The position numbers and the translations under genes are program-made. The notes beneath the pieces are model-generated. The model searched no databases. It saw nothing but the letters and a program-made list of their open reading frames with translations, and was not told where the DNA came from. Positions 9,655 through 18,724 of a DNA stretch of 56,016 bases are shown here, piece after piece; positions within the stretch are counted from its first letter, which is position 1; each line of letters begins with the position of its first letter. The DNA is taken from the NCBI GenBank assembly GCA_006844585.1, contig SPJM01000249.1:1-56016 (forward strand), written 5' to 3'. The DNA is from Methylococcaceae bacterium (GTDB lineage: Bacteria > Pseudomonadota > Gammaproteobacteria > Methylococcales > Methylomonadaceae).

Positions 9655-10971
9655 ATGAATGACGACAAAATTGATATTTTTCCTATTCGCATGCTTTGCG
9701 TCGATGATGAACCCAATGTATTAAAAGCATTAAAACGCGTGTTCAGAGGCTCTAATTATCAAGTTTCACTCGCCGAAAGCGGTTTTAAGGGATTGGAAAT
9801 ACTGGCGCAAGGCGGAATTGATATAATTATTTCCGATATGCGCATGCCGCAAATGGACGGTGCGGAGTTTTTGGCTAAAGCCGCCCGACAATGGCCGGAA
9901 GTCATGCGGATTTTATTGACCGGCTATGCTGATATCGAATCCACCATCGCCGCCGTCAATCAAGGCAAAATATACAGCTATTGCAGTAAACCCTGGGAAG
10001 ATGAAGAATTAAAGACTCTTATTCATAAAGCGGTTGAAGAAAAAAGGATGCGCGAAGAACGCGTTCAATTATTCGAAATCATTCATCAACAAAACGCCCA
10101 ACTCACCGAATTTAATAAACAGTTGGAAGATAAAGTTCAACAACGAACGCAACAATTAAAAAAGTCTTTTAAGCAACTCGATTCCGCCCATAAAAATTTA
10201 AAAAAACAATACATTGATTCGATAAGAGTATTCGCCAAAATCATCGAAATGAGACCCGGGATACGTTCCGGCCATTCTAGTTATATCGCCAATTACGGCA
10301 AAAGCATCGCGGAAAGATTGCAATTAACCGAAGAACAACAAAAACAAGTTTTATACGCCGGTTTATTATTACAAATCGGTAAAATGGGCCTGCCTGAAGA
10401 GCTGCTACAGCTACCTCTTTTTCAAATGTCAACTCAAGATAAAGCCCAATATTACAAACATGCTTTAGAGGGCGAATCGTTATTGAAACAAATGGCGCAA
10501 TTAACCGAGGCGGCAAGCTTTGTTAAACACCAATTTGAGAATTATGACGGCAGCGGTTATCCGGACGGCCTTCGCGCATCCGAGATTCCAACCGGTTCGC
10601 GCATTCTAGCCATTGTTAGAGACTATTTATCTTTTCTCGAAGGCTCCATGAGCGGCGATAAAATGTCCGTAGCGAATGCGCAACTGCGTTTACAAGAGAA
10701 AAAGGGGTTGCTGTACGACCCTTTAATCGTCGATGCCTTTCTCGCCGTTTTAATGGAAACGAATATGCAACAGGAAAGACCTATTGTCGAAATATCCTGT
10801 ACTCAATTGGTTCCCGGCATGGAAATCGCGGAAATTTACAATGATGATCGGCTTTATTTGAAAAATTTTATATTAGAGAAAAAAAATATTGACGACATCA
10901 TCATGCTTTGGAAACAAGCCCGGAAAAAACTGACCATTAAAATTCGTTTGGGCGAAAACAGTACTCGTTGA
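9655..10971 (+). CDS. Receiver protein with degenerate HD-GYP domain
   Basis: A 438-residue response regulator. The receiver domain (LCVDDEP, phosphoacceptor D61 in IISDMRMPQMDG, Lys in CSKPW) is followed by a coiled coil (about 140-185) and an HD-GYP-like domain. The fold is recognisable (RSGHSSYIANYG, DGSGYPDG), but the signature HD dyad is Leu239-Gln240 (LLQIGK in place of HDIGK). The HHE motif before DGSGYP is changed to KHQFENYDGSGYP. Loss of these metal ligands predicts no phosphodiesterase activity. A c-di-GMP-binding or protein-docking output is more likely, which is inference. It starts four bases after the hemerythrin kinase and is clearly its operon partner. Similar in its first 140 residues to the receiver protein at 3213-4577. 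Confidence 0.88.
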   Translation: MNDDKIDIFPIRMLCVDDEPNVLKALKRVFRGSNYQVSLAESGFKGLEILAQGGIDIIISDMRMPQMDGAEFLAKAARQWPEVMRILLTGYADIESTIAAVNQGKIYSYCSKPWEDEELKTLIHKAVEEKRMREERVQLFEIIHQQNAQLTEFNKQLEDKVQQRTQQLKKSFKQLDSAHKNLKKQYIDSIRVFAKIIEMRPGIRSGHSSYIANYGKSIAERLQLTEEQQKQVLYAGLLLQIGKMGLPEELLQLPLFQMSTQDKAQYYKHALEGESLLKQMAQLTEAASFVKHQFENYDGSGYPDGLRASEIPTGSRILAIVRDYLSFLEGSMSGDKMSVANAQLRLQEKKGLLYDPLIVDAFLAVLMETNMQQERPIVEISCTQLVPGMEIAEIYNDDRLYLKNFILEKKNIDDIIMLWKQARKKLTIKIRLGENSTR

Positions 10972-11167
10972 TTATTTTTGATATTAATGCGTAATTGCCC
11001 GCCGGTGTTAATTGCTTGGGTGTAAATGTTGAATAATCCGTGGATCACGCAGATTCTCTCGTGGATATTTGTAATCTTTACGCCGATACTCAGGAATTGT
11101 AATGGTTTAATAGAACCAGACACTCATTTGAGAGAAAATATCACAATCTAAATTGAGGTCGCGACAT

Positions 11168-11317
11168 AGGAAAAAGATATACACAGAAGAATTTAAAAGC
11201 AATGCAGTCACAATGGTATTAAACGATGCTTTTAACCGTAGTGAAGTTGGGCGTCGATTGGAAACATCAACCAAAAACGTATGCCATTGGGTTAAAGAGC
11301 AGGAAGATGTGCTGTGA
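11168..11317 (+). pseudogene. Remnant of an IS3-family transposase OrfA
   Basis: Fifty codons in one frame read RKKIYTEEFKSNAVTMV, then a helix-turn-helix with 'RSEVGRRLETSTKNVCHWVKEQ', ending in TGA. This is the N-terminal helix-turn-helix pattern of IS3/IS911 OrfA (YTEEFK..AV.... LG.s...l..Wvk). No OrfB follows and I found no clean terminal inverted repeats, so it is a truncated scar. The upstream frame lacks an ATG; a TTG lies at 11153. Confidence 0.7.
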
Positions 11318-11384
11318 GGATTGCCTTCATCTGAAGAGCTTTTTATCAGTATTGAGAAATGACAGGCATCCCCGCTTCAAACCG

Positions 11385-11569
11385 GTCACGCAGCTTTCCC
11401 CATTCGGTTTGGAAATCTCTGCACGCTTAACCGGTTTGGCTCAATAGGTTTTTGCTTGTAGTGTTTTCTGTATCTCCAGTATATAGGCCGTTCTTCCAAT
11501 TCAGGTTTCTATTGACTCAAAGGTTTCCTCATCAATGCCGGGACTACCTTTGTTTTGCCTGACAAAATT
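11385..11569 (-). pseudogene. Decayed group II intron reverse transcriptase fragment
   Basis: Read on the minus strand from 11569, one frame gives NFVRQNKGSPGIDEETFESIE and then a stop. This matches the start of the reverse-transcriptase domain in group II intron proteins (vR.NKGapGvDg.t...ie). About 95 bases further on another frame gives AKPVKRAEISKPNGES, matching the next conserved block (PVrRveIPKpnGk.R). The spacing is right for the family, but frameshifts and stops separate the blocks and the rest of the domain is gone. I saw no intron RNA domain V/VI structure here. Confidence 0.6.
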
Positions 11570-11601
11570 CCTGGCAAATTAAGTTATTAGCAAAAAACAC
11601 A

Positions 11602-12783
11602 CTAATTTACCCAGTTATCAAGTTTAGATCGTACATAGTCTGGAGAAAGCCTTTCTTGTTCTAATCTAGCGTCACAGTAGTTTCCAGCTATTAAGTCTAA
11701 AAATAACTGAGTTTCTGAAGGAGTGAGAAATTCAGGTGTCCTTTCAACAGACTTTCGTTCACCCACCATTCTGTCTTCGTGAAGATTCAGTGTTTCTTTG
11801 TCCATCATCAACACTTCAAGTGAAGACAACTTTGAACGGGCATCGCTCAGGATAGATAAGCCCCATGTATCAATATCGCCCCAATAACCAACGTGCTTGT
11901 TCTGTAGCCACTCAGCATCCATCCAGGCTACATTTTTGCCGCCGCCAAATACAGCAATGGTATTGTGGAGTTCAGGCAGTCCTAACCCTGATTGCATATT
12001 TTCAACGACCAGTATATTGTCCGCAGGGAGTTCTTGCTGTTTCAATATATCTGTCGAGAGTTGCAATACAGGAAAGCCTCCAGTCCTGATTTTTACACTT
12101 TCACAAAGCGGTCGAATGCTTAGCCAGCCTTTAGGATTTTGATGGCATCCTAACCAATCAATTAACCCACCCGCGCTTGCAACAGCGTTATCATGTATTA
12201 CATCTAATATATCCGTTAATAGTGATTGAAAACTCTCCAGGAATTTTGTATCAACGCCAACCAAAGGTAAAGCACGTAGATATAATCCTGCGCCCATATT
12301 AGGCGCTAATTGTCCTATCAAATCAGCTAATAATTGTGCATCCAGTAATCGCATGGATTCAATCACTGCAAGATGCTTTACCAGCACCGGATATATCTCT
12401 GCATGAATGACCAGTAAAGGTGACATATTTTTTTCCCAAATATGACTGCGCTGAATGGCCTCATCCCCCACACATTCAATCAATTCCTGAATACTATTCA
12501 AAACAAAAAACGTCGGTACTTCTTGCACCGAAAGTTGCCTGTAGCTTCGAGACTCCCATTCAATAAAGTGTTGGGCAGAGTAGGAGCGCCATTCGCCAAT
12601 GAATCTCTGGAAGTGAGACAAGTCTTGAATTGCTGATCTGCCAACTGGTGGCTTCAAGCCTATTCGAATAGGAAAAGGTTTATCGCCTAGAAGACGCGCT
12701 TTTAAGCGTGTTTGCTTATGCCATTCTCGTGTTAAGACCCGCTGTCTAATATCGGCAGGCAATAGTCCCCACGTTCTAGGCAT
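11602..12783 (-). CDS. jetD: Wadjet defence protein JetD (TOPRIM-type nuclease subunit)
   Basis: A protein of about 393 residues with the two-part JetD architecture (DUF3322-like N-terminal region, DUF2220 TOPRIM region). The catalytic half shows the conserved order: a Glu in LVVENMQS near residue 260, FGGGKNVAWMDAEWL, then YWGDIDTWGLSILSDAR with the acidic DxD near 302-304, then a second LMMDKETL segment. In studied Wadjet systems JetD binds the SMC-like motor and cuts small circular DNA, blocking plasmids. Start ATG at 12783 overlaps the jetC stop by eight bases (ATGCCTAG); a GTG at 12801 is an alternative. Last gene of the jetABCD operon; all visible catalytic residues are intact. Confidence 0.92.
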   Translation of the reverse strand: MPRTWGLLPADIRQRVLTREWHKQTRLKARLLGDKPFPIRIGLKPPVGRSAIQDLSHFQRFIGEWRSYSAQHFIEWESRSYRQLSVQEVPTFFVLNSIQELIECVGDEAIQRSHIWEKNMSPLLVIHAEIYPVLVKHLAVIESMRLLDAQLLADLIGQLAPNMGAGLYLRALPLVGVDTKFLESFQSLLTDILDVIHDNAVASAGGLIDWLGCHQNPKGWLSIRPLCESVKIRTGGFPVLQLSTDILKQQELPADNILVVENMQSGLGLPELHNTIAVFGGGKNVAWMDAEWLQNKHVGYWGDIDTWGLSILSDARSKLSSLEVLMMDKETLNLHEDRMVGERKSVERTPEFLTPSETQLFLDLIAGNYCDARLEQERLSPDYVRSKLDNWVN

Positions 12784-15700
12784 TGACTTCCAGTTCCACA
12801 CCTAACTCCAGAGCTTCTACTGCAAGTTTTTGTTGCCGCTGTTGTTCTCGCCTTTGAACGACTTCTTCCCAGGTGACTTCACATAGGTGACTCTCATGGT
12901 TTTCCTGATCTCGTTCTGCAATAAGTATTGAACGCGCTGATTCTCTCGCCAAATTAAGATTTTTGTAGGGCGTGATTAGATTGACATGTATATGCAGCTC
13001 CTTAAACACACGCAGTACTCTGCGACTTACTGCCTCTGCGGTATTGGAAAAGGCTTCATCCAGAAAAACGGTGCTATAAACAGGCCGATCATAACCCTCC
13101 GGCGTTAACACATAAGCTAAACTGGCAGCGACAATGGTGCCGGCAAAGGATTCTTTCTCACCGCCCGATTTGCCACTTGAAGATTCTAATACATCGCGAA
13201 CTGCATGTGTTTTAGCATCCAGCTCTTCTGCGTAAAATGACATTTGGTAACGTGGATCAAGTAATCTTAAACTTTCCAGATTATTGGCAGTTACCGGGTT
13301 GCTTGCTTTCTCCAGGATCTCAACGACCTGCGTTAATTGTTGAAATCGGGCTTCGTGATCGTCACTGGTTGCCTGACTCAAAACCGTTTTAATATATTTG
13401 TTAAACACTTGAACATGAGGGTAATGATCCGTTCTTGCACCGAGCTTTAGATGAGAACCGGGGCGAAATTCAGTGCGTGTGAGTACTTGGTTAATGGTAT
13501 CAATACGCTCCATAATATCTTCACGCTCTGATTCAAGACGTTGCTGAATACGGGCTAAAGATTGGGTTGCATGTTTATTAAGTCGCTCGACAAATTGTTC
13601 AACCAGCTTTGGTAGCCCTTCTTCTTCAAGCTGTCGTAAATGCTGCAAATACTCTTCCAGACTGGCAATATCACAACCCCAGTCTGCCGCAATGACTTGC
13701 CATGTTTCATGTGATCGAAACGATGACATGATGCCAATGGCAGACTTCTCTGCACTGTTTTTTCTACCTCGCCAAGTCTCAAGCGACTGCTCAATATCTT
13801 TACTATGCTGGTTCTGTCGTATCGTTATCTGCTTTAAGTCTTCAACCGTTAATAAACCAACCCGTTTATCAAGCATCTCTCGTACTGATTCTTGCAACCC
13901 TTCTGATGCAACTGCTTTGGCTTCTTCTTGTTTAGATTTAGCATCATTAAGTGTTTTGGTTAACTCACCTTCCGATTTAAGGTTTTTTTCTTTTTCTAAT
14001 CTAATATCTTCCAGTTTTTGCTTCGCTTTTTCCCATCGAAGTTTTGCTTTATCCAGATCACTACCTGCTAATTCCAAAGCGTTGAGGTCATCCTGTAATT
14101 GTGACACTTTGTTCTGCCAATAAGGCGCATTGATCTCAGCCCATTCATACTCACGCAATGTTTCCCAAAGTTTTGCTCGTTTAGTGATTGCATCCAGTTT
14201 TTCCCTGGCTTTCTCTACCATATTGAGGGTGTTAGCCAACGCTTTTTCCAGGTTAACTTTGTCTGTATTTAAAATGGCCAATCGGGACTTATTAGAAAAA
14301 CCTAAATTCCAACGCCTGCGATCATCAATGCGGTGTTGATCCTTTTTCTCGAACCTGCCCTTATCCATATGCATTAACCCCTGTTGGGTCATAGAAAAAG
14401 GTGTCGTATCTAGCTCTTCAGTTGACGAGACACAATGTAAGTCGAATCGGGCCAAATGCCTTTTCAACCACTCTCTATAAGGGTGTTCTCGCCAGATCAG
14501 CTTTTTTAAAAATCCATTGCTTTTAAATTCAGCACGTTGTTTGGAATGAGAACCCGCAGTATCAAAATCTCGAACCACCTGCACACGTACATGCAAGCCA
14601 GTGTGCCGAGTATTTAACCATCGGGTGACCATTGAAAAACGATTAGAAGGCACGGCTAATGTTGTACGTAACCCTCCTAGCGCCCTTTCTATTGCACCTT
14701 GCCAAGGTCGCTGCTGCTCATTAACATCAATCAATTCACCGATAAAAACGCACTGCTCACGCTCAAAGCCAAGTGACTGAACCAATTCATCGCGTAATTG
14801 TTGATACTTAATATCTATATTTGAATCAGGACGCGCTTCAATTTCTGCTATTTCCTGAGTAATATCATTCCGTTTTGATTGAATATCAGCATACTGTGCG
14901 CTGACTGATGCAAATTCATCCTGAGATTCTCTGTTATCTTCTTTAATGCTGTTTAGCTTATCTTCAACAAGCGACTGGTTGGCTAAAAATAAATCTTCTT
15001 GAAGTTTTTCATTTAAGCCTAAAGCCCGTGCATCTTGTTGATATTTTGATGACCGGGCAATAACACGAGTTAGCTCTTTTTTTGTCGTCGCAAGATCTTT
15101 TTTTATCGATTCAATCCGTCCGCCACCCGCTTTAATGTAATCTTCATGCCGCTGTTCTGCAGCATCATTGGCATCCGATTCTTTTTCAGCGTTTTGCTTG
15201 ATTATTAGTAACAGTGTTTCCAATTGTGATTGAAATTGCTGAATTTTCTCACTCCAGAGTCGATAACAAATTTCACCGAAGTACACTGGCAAACCATCGC
15301 GTTCAGCCATCAACTGTGTCAGCTCCTTTTCTGCGCGTTCTATGGCTTGCTGTAACTCTGGCAGCCTAAACAAATGCTGTTGTTGCTCCCGTGCATCAAG
15401 CAGTTGATTATGAATGGCAACAAGATCAGAAAATTCGTCCACCACTTTTCTTGCATCGATTTTAACCGTACTCGGCTCTAGCACCAATTCTCTGATTAAG
15501 CTGGTCAGGTCATCAATTTTTTTCAAGCCCAATGCCCTGGATAACAATGCCGGTGCATTTCTATTGTCCATATAGAGATATTTTCGATACAGTTCCTGAT
15601 AATCAGAAAAGTTATCGTCACAGCACGTTATTGCCGGGTCATTTTTTAACCACTGCTTTAACGAACGGGCATTGCCCTCACCAAACGCATCAAGCATTTC

Positions 15701-16189
15701 CTTTAAAGTAAGGTTTCTTTTAGCCGCAACATAAACACGTTTTACATCCGATAAGACATTATTCGATTGCGTCGTCCAAAAAATAGCCGCCAGGGTGATA
15801 CAGGAACCATCATCTGCTTGGTAGCATGCACGTAAACCAGTCACTACAGGTCCTTCTCGTTTACTTCTGACTCGAGTACTACTACCATCATGCACCGAGC
15901 CAAAATTGCCGCGCATATAAGAAATCAACGATCTATCTGAGCGGTCGCCTTGTGCCGCAGCCACATTAAAACTGGCTCTTCCGGCGGGTTGTAACAAAGC
16001 CATTAAACCATCAATAAAGGTTGATTTACCCGCACCATTATCGCCGGTAACAAGTGTTCCAAAGGGATCAATCGTTGCAGAGTGTAGTCCGTTAAAAGAA
16101 CCCCAATTAAATACCGAAAGCTCTGCCAGGCGTATCTGACCGACACTAAACAAAGCATTAATACTTGAAGCCACTAGCTCTTTAGCCAT
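12776..16189 (-). CDS. jetC: Wadjet SMC-like ATPase JetC
   Basis: An 1137-residue MukB/SMC-like motor. The head begins with FNWGSFNGLHSATIDPFGTLV and Walker A GDNGAGKST (K55). Long coiled-coil arms (roughly 250-450 and 620-900) flank a hinge-like stretch containing FIGELIDVNEQQRPWQGAI. The C-terminal head has the ABC signature GKSGGEKESF near 1006 and Walker B VFLDEAFSN near 1041. These are the elements needed for loop extrusion along DNA in condensin-like complexes. It is preceded by a good ribosome-binding site (GGAG) and overlaps jetB by eight bases (ATGGCTAA) and jetD by eight bases, so subunit levels are probably coupled by translation. Full length for the family. Confidence 0.93.
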   Translation of the reverse strand: MAKELVASSINALFSVGQIRLAELSVFNWGSFNGLHSATIDPFGTLVTGDNGAGKSTFIDGLMALLQPAGRASFNVAAAQGDRSDRSLISYMRGNFGSVHDGSSTRVRSKREGPVVTGLRACYQADDGSCITLAAIFWTTQSNNVLSDVKRVYVAAKRNLTLKEMLDAFGEGNARSLKQWLKNDPAITCCDDNFSDYQELYRKYLYMDNRNAPALLSRALGLKKIDDLTSLIRELVLEPSTVKIDARKVVDEFSDLVAIHNQLLDAREQQQHLFRLPELQQAIERAEKELTQLMAERDGLPVYFGEICYRLWSEKIQQFQSQLETLLLIIKQNAEKESDANDAAEQRHEDYIKAGGGRIESIKKDLATTKKELTRVIARSSKYQQDARALGLNEKLQEDLFLANQSLVEDKLNSIKEDNRESQDEFASVSAQYADIQSKRNDITQEIAEIEARPDSNIDIKYQQLRDELVQSLGFEREQCVFIGELIDVNEQQRPWQGAIERALGGLRTTLAVPSNRFSMVTRWLNTRHTGLHVRVQVVRDFDTAGSHSKQRAEFKSNGFLKKLIWREHPYREWLKRHLARFDLHCVSSTEELDTTPFSMTQQGLMHMDKGRFEKKDQHRIDDRRRWNLGFSNKSRLAILNTDKVNLEKALANTLNMVEKAREKLDAITKRAKLWETLREYEWAEINAPYWQNKVSQLQDDLNALELAGSDLDKAKLRWEKAKQKLEDIRLEKEKNLKSEGELTKTLNDAKSKQEEAKAVASEGLQESVREMLDKRVGLLTVEDLKQITIRQNQHSKDIEQSLETWRGRKNSAEKSAIGIMSSFRSHETWQVIAADWGCDIASLEEYLQHLRQLEEEGLPKLVEQFVERLNKHATQSLARIQQRLESEREDIMERIDTINQVLTRTEFRPGSHLKLGARTDHYPHVQVFNKYIKTVLSQATSDDHEARFQQLTQVVEILEKASNPVTANNLESLRLLDPRYQMSFYAEELDAKTHAVRDVLESSSGKSGGEKESFAGTIVAASLAYVLTPEGYDRPVYSTVFLDEAFSNTAEAVSRRVLRVFKELHIHVNLITPYKNLNLARESARSILIAERDQENHESHLCEVTWEEVVQRREQQRQQKLAVEALELGVELEVNA

Positions 16190-17033
16190 TGATCACTCCG
16201 TTGGTGACTGATGTTTGTTTAGCATCACGCTCTGATTCCGTCGATATTCCAGCTTCCTGACTTAGGCGTTGGTATTCTGCCAACATTTTTTCCAGGAATT
16301 CAGCATTGACCACATAGCGAATAATAGGGGTAATTTCAAAGCGGTCATCACTGCCACGTACAGAAGACAAAATATGTTTTTCAAGCATCTTACGCAAAGC
16401 CGCATTAAGTTTTTTTCGGTCTGATTTACTACTATTGGTCAGCGCCAGAAAGGGCGTTAAATGGGCTTCTATACGCTCAAGGTCAATTATAATCCGCTGC
16501 TCACCCGAGTTCTCTCGCTTCTGGTAGTGCTTACGTAATACCAGAAGCAATAAGGTATCGTAGAGTGACAGTGTTCTGCGAGTAATCAGTGAAACACTTT
16601 CCTCATCATCTTCACTCTCATTTTCATCTTGTCTCGCTATAAAAGCAACGCCTGTTCTTTCATCAAGAATCAATTTTAAATAAATATCTGCGAGGTAACG
16701 TCTAACACCTGTCTGATATCGGCATATTAAATCAAATAATTTTGGCTTTTGAGAGGCTAAAATAACACCAAACCTAAGCAAGTTGACCAGCGCCCGCCTT
16801 GCGTCTGGCGGCATGGCTTCACTATTAACAGGTGTGCTATCAGTTGTAGGCTCGCTGTTATCTGAATCAACAGTATCTTTCTGGTTAATACTGAGTCGCG
16901 CCTCATCACTGCTTATGTCTTCCTGCAATGCCTTCTCTGTTGTTTGATTTTGCCGTAATAAATCGAATAAATCAGTTGCTTTTGAAGGATTGTGACTATT
17001 TTCAATATCTGTCTTCCTTATGCTGTCATTCAT
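16182..17033 (-). CDS. jetB: Wadjet MukE-like subunit JetB
   Basis: A 283-residue protein of the DUF4194/JetB type, similar in role to MukE, the winged-helix partner bound to the kleisin in MukBEF. The first 85 residues are polar, acidic and probably disordered (DNSEPTTDSTPVNSE). The conserved part starts at ARRALVNLLRFGVILASQKPKLFDLICRYQTGVRRYLADIYLKL and includes LLLVLRKHY and a winged-helix region ending in TPIIRYVVNAEFLEKML. ATGA overlap with jetA (17030-17033) and an eight-base overlap with jetC place it firmly in the operon. Assignment rests on the family pattern and on its position between the kleisin and the motor. Confidence 0.9.
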   Translation of the reverse strand: MNDSIRKTDIENSHNPSKATDLFDLLRQNQTTEKALQEDISSDEARLSINQKDTVDSDNSEPTTDSTPVNSEAMPPDARRALVNLLRFGVILASQKPKLFDLICRYQTGVRRYLADIYLKLILDERTGVAFIARQDENESEDDEESVSLITRRTLSLYDTLLLLVLRKHYQKRENSGEQRIIIDLERIEAHLTPFLALTNSSKSDRKKLNAALRKMLEKHILSSVRGSDDRFEITPIIRYVVNAEFLEKMLAEYQRLSQEAGISTESERDAKQTSVTNGVING

Positions 17034-18490
17034 ATAACAAGCTCCTCAATATTGTCGGGAAATAAGTCTGCACTTAACACATATTTCGGTATCGATGCTT
17101 TAAGCTGAACGCCCTGTTTATCTAGAACATCAACACTTTCTTTTTCTTCCAGAGTTGTTGCATTGATTGATCTTGCAACGCGTAAATAGGCCACCAGTTC
17201 TTCCAGTCCGGATTGCATTGGATGTATTTTAGTCAGAGAGGCAATGGTCATGGGACCATGTTGCTGTAATGTTTCTCGTGCTTTAAACGCAACTTCTTTT
17301 ACCTGAACCATATCCAGGCAATCCAGCATCAAATCGCTGGGTGTTCTTGTGTTCACCTGTTCCTCTATGCCCGTTGTATCAAGTTTCTCATCGGGTTCTT
17401 TTAAACGCATAGTATCCGGAGAGGTGATTTTAATACTACCGACCGGCAATGACAGGGCTGTTGCTATTTTTGTGTCTGTGCCTGCTTCTTTTAATTCAAC
17501 CCCTATGCGTTCTAACTGAGTTAACAGTTGATCAACCGCTCTATTTTCCAGTGCAGCACCGCTTTCAATATACGCTCTGAGGCTCTCTTCCGTCCTGCGC
17601 CTGATATGAAAAACGCGCTCACTTTCAGAGGATAACTCGCGCATCAATTTACTCAGAAATTGCTGTTGTTGAGGGGATAATTGCTCGACAACGGGGCGAC
17701 TTAATATACTGCGTAACTGATCTTTAAATTCTGTCGAGCGGTTTTGATCACATAAAAGCTGGAAAAAACCCTCAAACGCACTGCCTGCATCCGTAGTCGC
17801 CAACAGATTTTCCTTTTCCATCACCGAGAGTAAAATGTCTCCACGTTTTGCATCCCCCTCTATCATTTGTACTCGAATATCTTGATCCAGTCCGCGGATT
17901 TCATCTTCGACACGACGAAAATCACCTGTTAAAACCGATGCCAATTGATAGATCTCTCTGATCCTTTCTCGTTGCTGAGGTTCAGACAATTCTATTACAA
18001 CGCCCGCTTTGAGTGCGTCAATCTCGCCTTGTAGTTCAGCTTTTCTTTGTTCAAGCAAGGTAATCCGTTCCTCCGGATTTGAACTAATAGCCACCGCAAA
18101 ATCACGCACAGCCTCCTGTACAATTCTTAGATGTGACGCAGTAGTGCCTGTGCTTCTTTGATCTAAATTTTGGCAAAACCTTAATGCCACTTCACTGGCA
18201 TCGGTTTTAGTGAGCTGATCATCCATTTCACGTAACCACCCAGCACGAATCCATTGATTGAGATAGCTTGCCGCATTGCTTTCTGTTTCCCATATGCCAA
18301 GTTCTCTGCATCGTTCTAACTCGGCATCCAGAGCGATACGCGCTCTCCCAAAAGGCACCTCACTTTCATCCGAGAATAAATCAGCGATAAACGCCAGAAT
18401 CACCGGAGCATTAGCCGCTCGAAGTAACGCCCAGGCCGCACTTTCCTGAAACAATCGTCGGTATTTTGCCTGTAATCCCTGAAAATTCAT
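17030..18490 (-). CDS. jetA: Wadjet kleisin-like subunit JetA
   Basis: A 486-residue protein of the DUF3375/JetA type, the MukF-like kleisin that bridges the JetC heads. It opens with a winged-helix dimerisation-type region (LLRAANAPVILAFIADLF) and has a central helical region with coiled coil (ERITLLEQRKAELQGEIDAL). The C-terminal part is a winged-helix-like region (QQHGPMTIASLTKIHPMQSG). First gene of the operon: ATG at 18490 with ribosome-binding site GGGAG six bases upstream, behind a leader of about 185 bases. The order jetA-jetB-jetC-jetD and the families match type I Wadjet. Confidence 0.92.
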   Translation of the reverse strand: MNFQGLQAKYRRLFQESAAWALLRAANAPVILAFIADLFSDESEVPFGRARIALDAELERCRELGIWETESNAASYLNQWIRAGWLREMDDQLTKTDASEVALRFCQNLDQRSTGTTASHLRIVQEAVRDFAVAISSNPEERITLLEQRKAELQGEIDALKAGVVIELSEPQQRERIREIYQLASVLTGDFRRVEDEIRGLDQDIRVQMIEGDAKRGDILLSVMEKENLLATTDAGSAFEGFFQLLCDQNRSTEFKDQLRSILSRPVVEQLSPQQQQFLSKLMRELSSESERVFHIRRRTEESLRAYIESGAALENRAVDQLLTQLERIGVELKEAGTDTKIATALSLPVGSIKITSPDTMRLKEPDEKLDTTGIEEQVNTRTPSDLMLDCLDMVQVKEVAFKARETLQQHGPMTIASLTKIHPMQSGLEELVAYLRVARSINATTLEEKESVDVLDKQGVQLKASIPKYVLSADLFPDNIEELVI

Positions 18491-18594
18491 TTCACTCCCT
18501 TATTGCAAATAATTAGCAAGCTTTATTCAGCCCTTGTAAGGCGAATACAAAGCAGTAGTCATAATGTAAATATTCAGAAATCCCCGCCTTAGCA

Positions 18595-18615
18595 CCTTCT
18601 CCCTGAGGGAGAAGG
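18595..18615. repeat. REP-like hairpin in the jet leader
   Basis: CCTTCTCCC-TGA-GGGAGAAGG is a perfect nine-base stem with a three-base loop, embedded in a GC-rich block (TCCCCGCC ... GATGAGGGG with a run of nine G at 18625-18633). It resembles a widespread gammaproteobacterial repeat built on CTCTCCCTGAGGGAGAG. It lies in the predicted 5' untranslated leader of jetABCD. Confidence 0.7.
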
Positions 18616-18682
18616 CTGGGATGAGGGGGGGGGATAAATACAGTGAATGTCTAAATATTTACGTAATAATCATTACAAAAAT

Positions 18683-18710
18683 ATTATCATCATCAATTTG
18701 ATGATGTCAA
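18683..18710 (-). promoter_or_regulatory. Predicted jetABCD promoter
   Basis: On the minus strand a perfect -35 TTGACA (18705-18710) is followed after 16 bases by GATAAT (18683-18688), or after 18 bases by TAATAT. The spacer is almost wholly filled by the palindrome CATCATCAATTTGATGATG (18688-18706). Confidence 0.6.
18688..18706. promoter_or_regulatory. Palindrome inside the jet promoter spacer
   Basis: CATCATCAA-T-TTGATGATG is a perfect nine-base inverted repeat around one base. It sits between the -35 and -10 boxes of the jetABCD promoter, where a bound dimer would block RNA polymerase. A candidate operator for the divergent WYL regulator. Confidence 0.5.
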
Positions 18711-18724
18711 TAGATATTATTGAC
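18706..18724. promoter_or_regulatory. Shared operator palindrome carrying both divergent -35 boxes
   Basis: GTCAATA-GATAT-TATTGAC is a perfect seven-base inverted repeat. Its left arm read on the minus strand supplies the jet -35 (TTGACA with the next base), and its right arm supplies the regulator's -35 (TTGACG). One bound dimer would cover both. Confidence 0.6.

Noticed and set aside
10854-11123. Minus-strand open frame of 89 codons after the degenerate HD-GYP gene
   Set aside because: It overlaps the 3' end of the real gene, and its upstream part is the antisense of coding sequence; no protein family is recognisable.
13692-14123. Long plus-strand open frames inside jetC (for example 143 codons)
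   Set aside because: They are antisense shadows of the coiled-coil coding sequence, rich in Ser and Leu, with no promoter, ribosome-binding site or family match.
11602-18490. Chromosomal MukBEF condensin instead of Wadjet
   Set aside because: A fourth gene with a TOPRIM-type GDID motif (JetD), the JetA/JetB families and the divergent WYL regulator identify the defence system.
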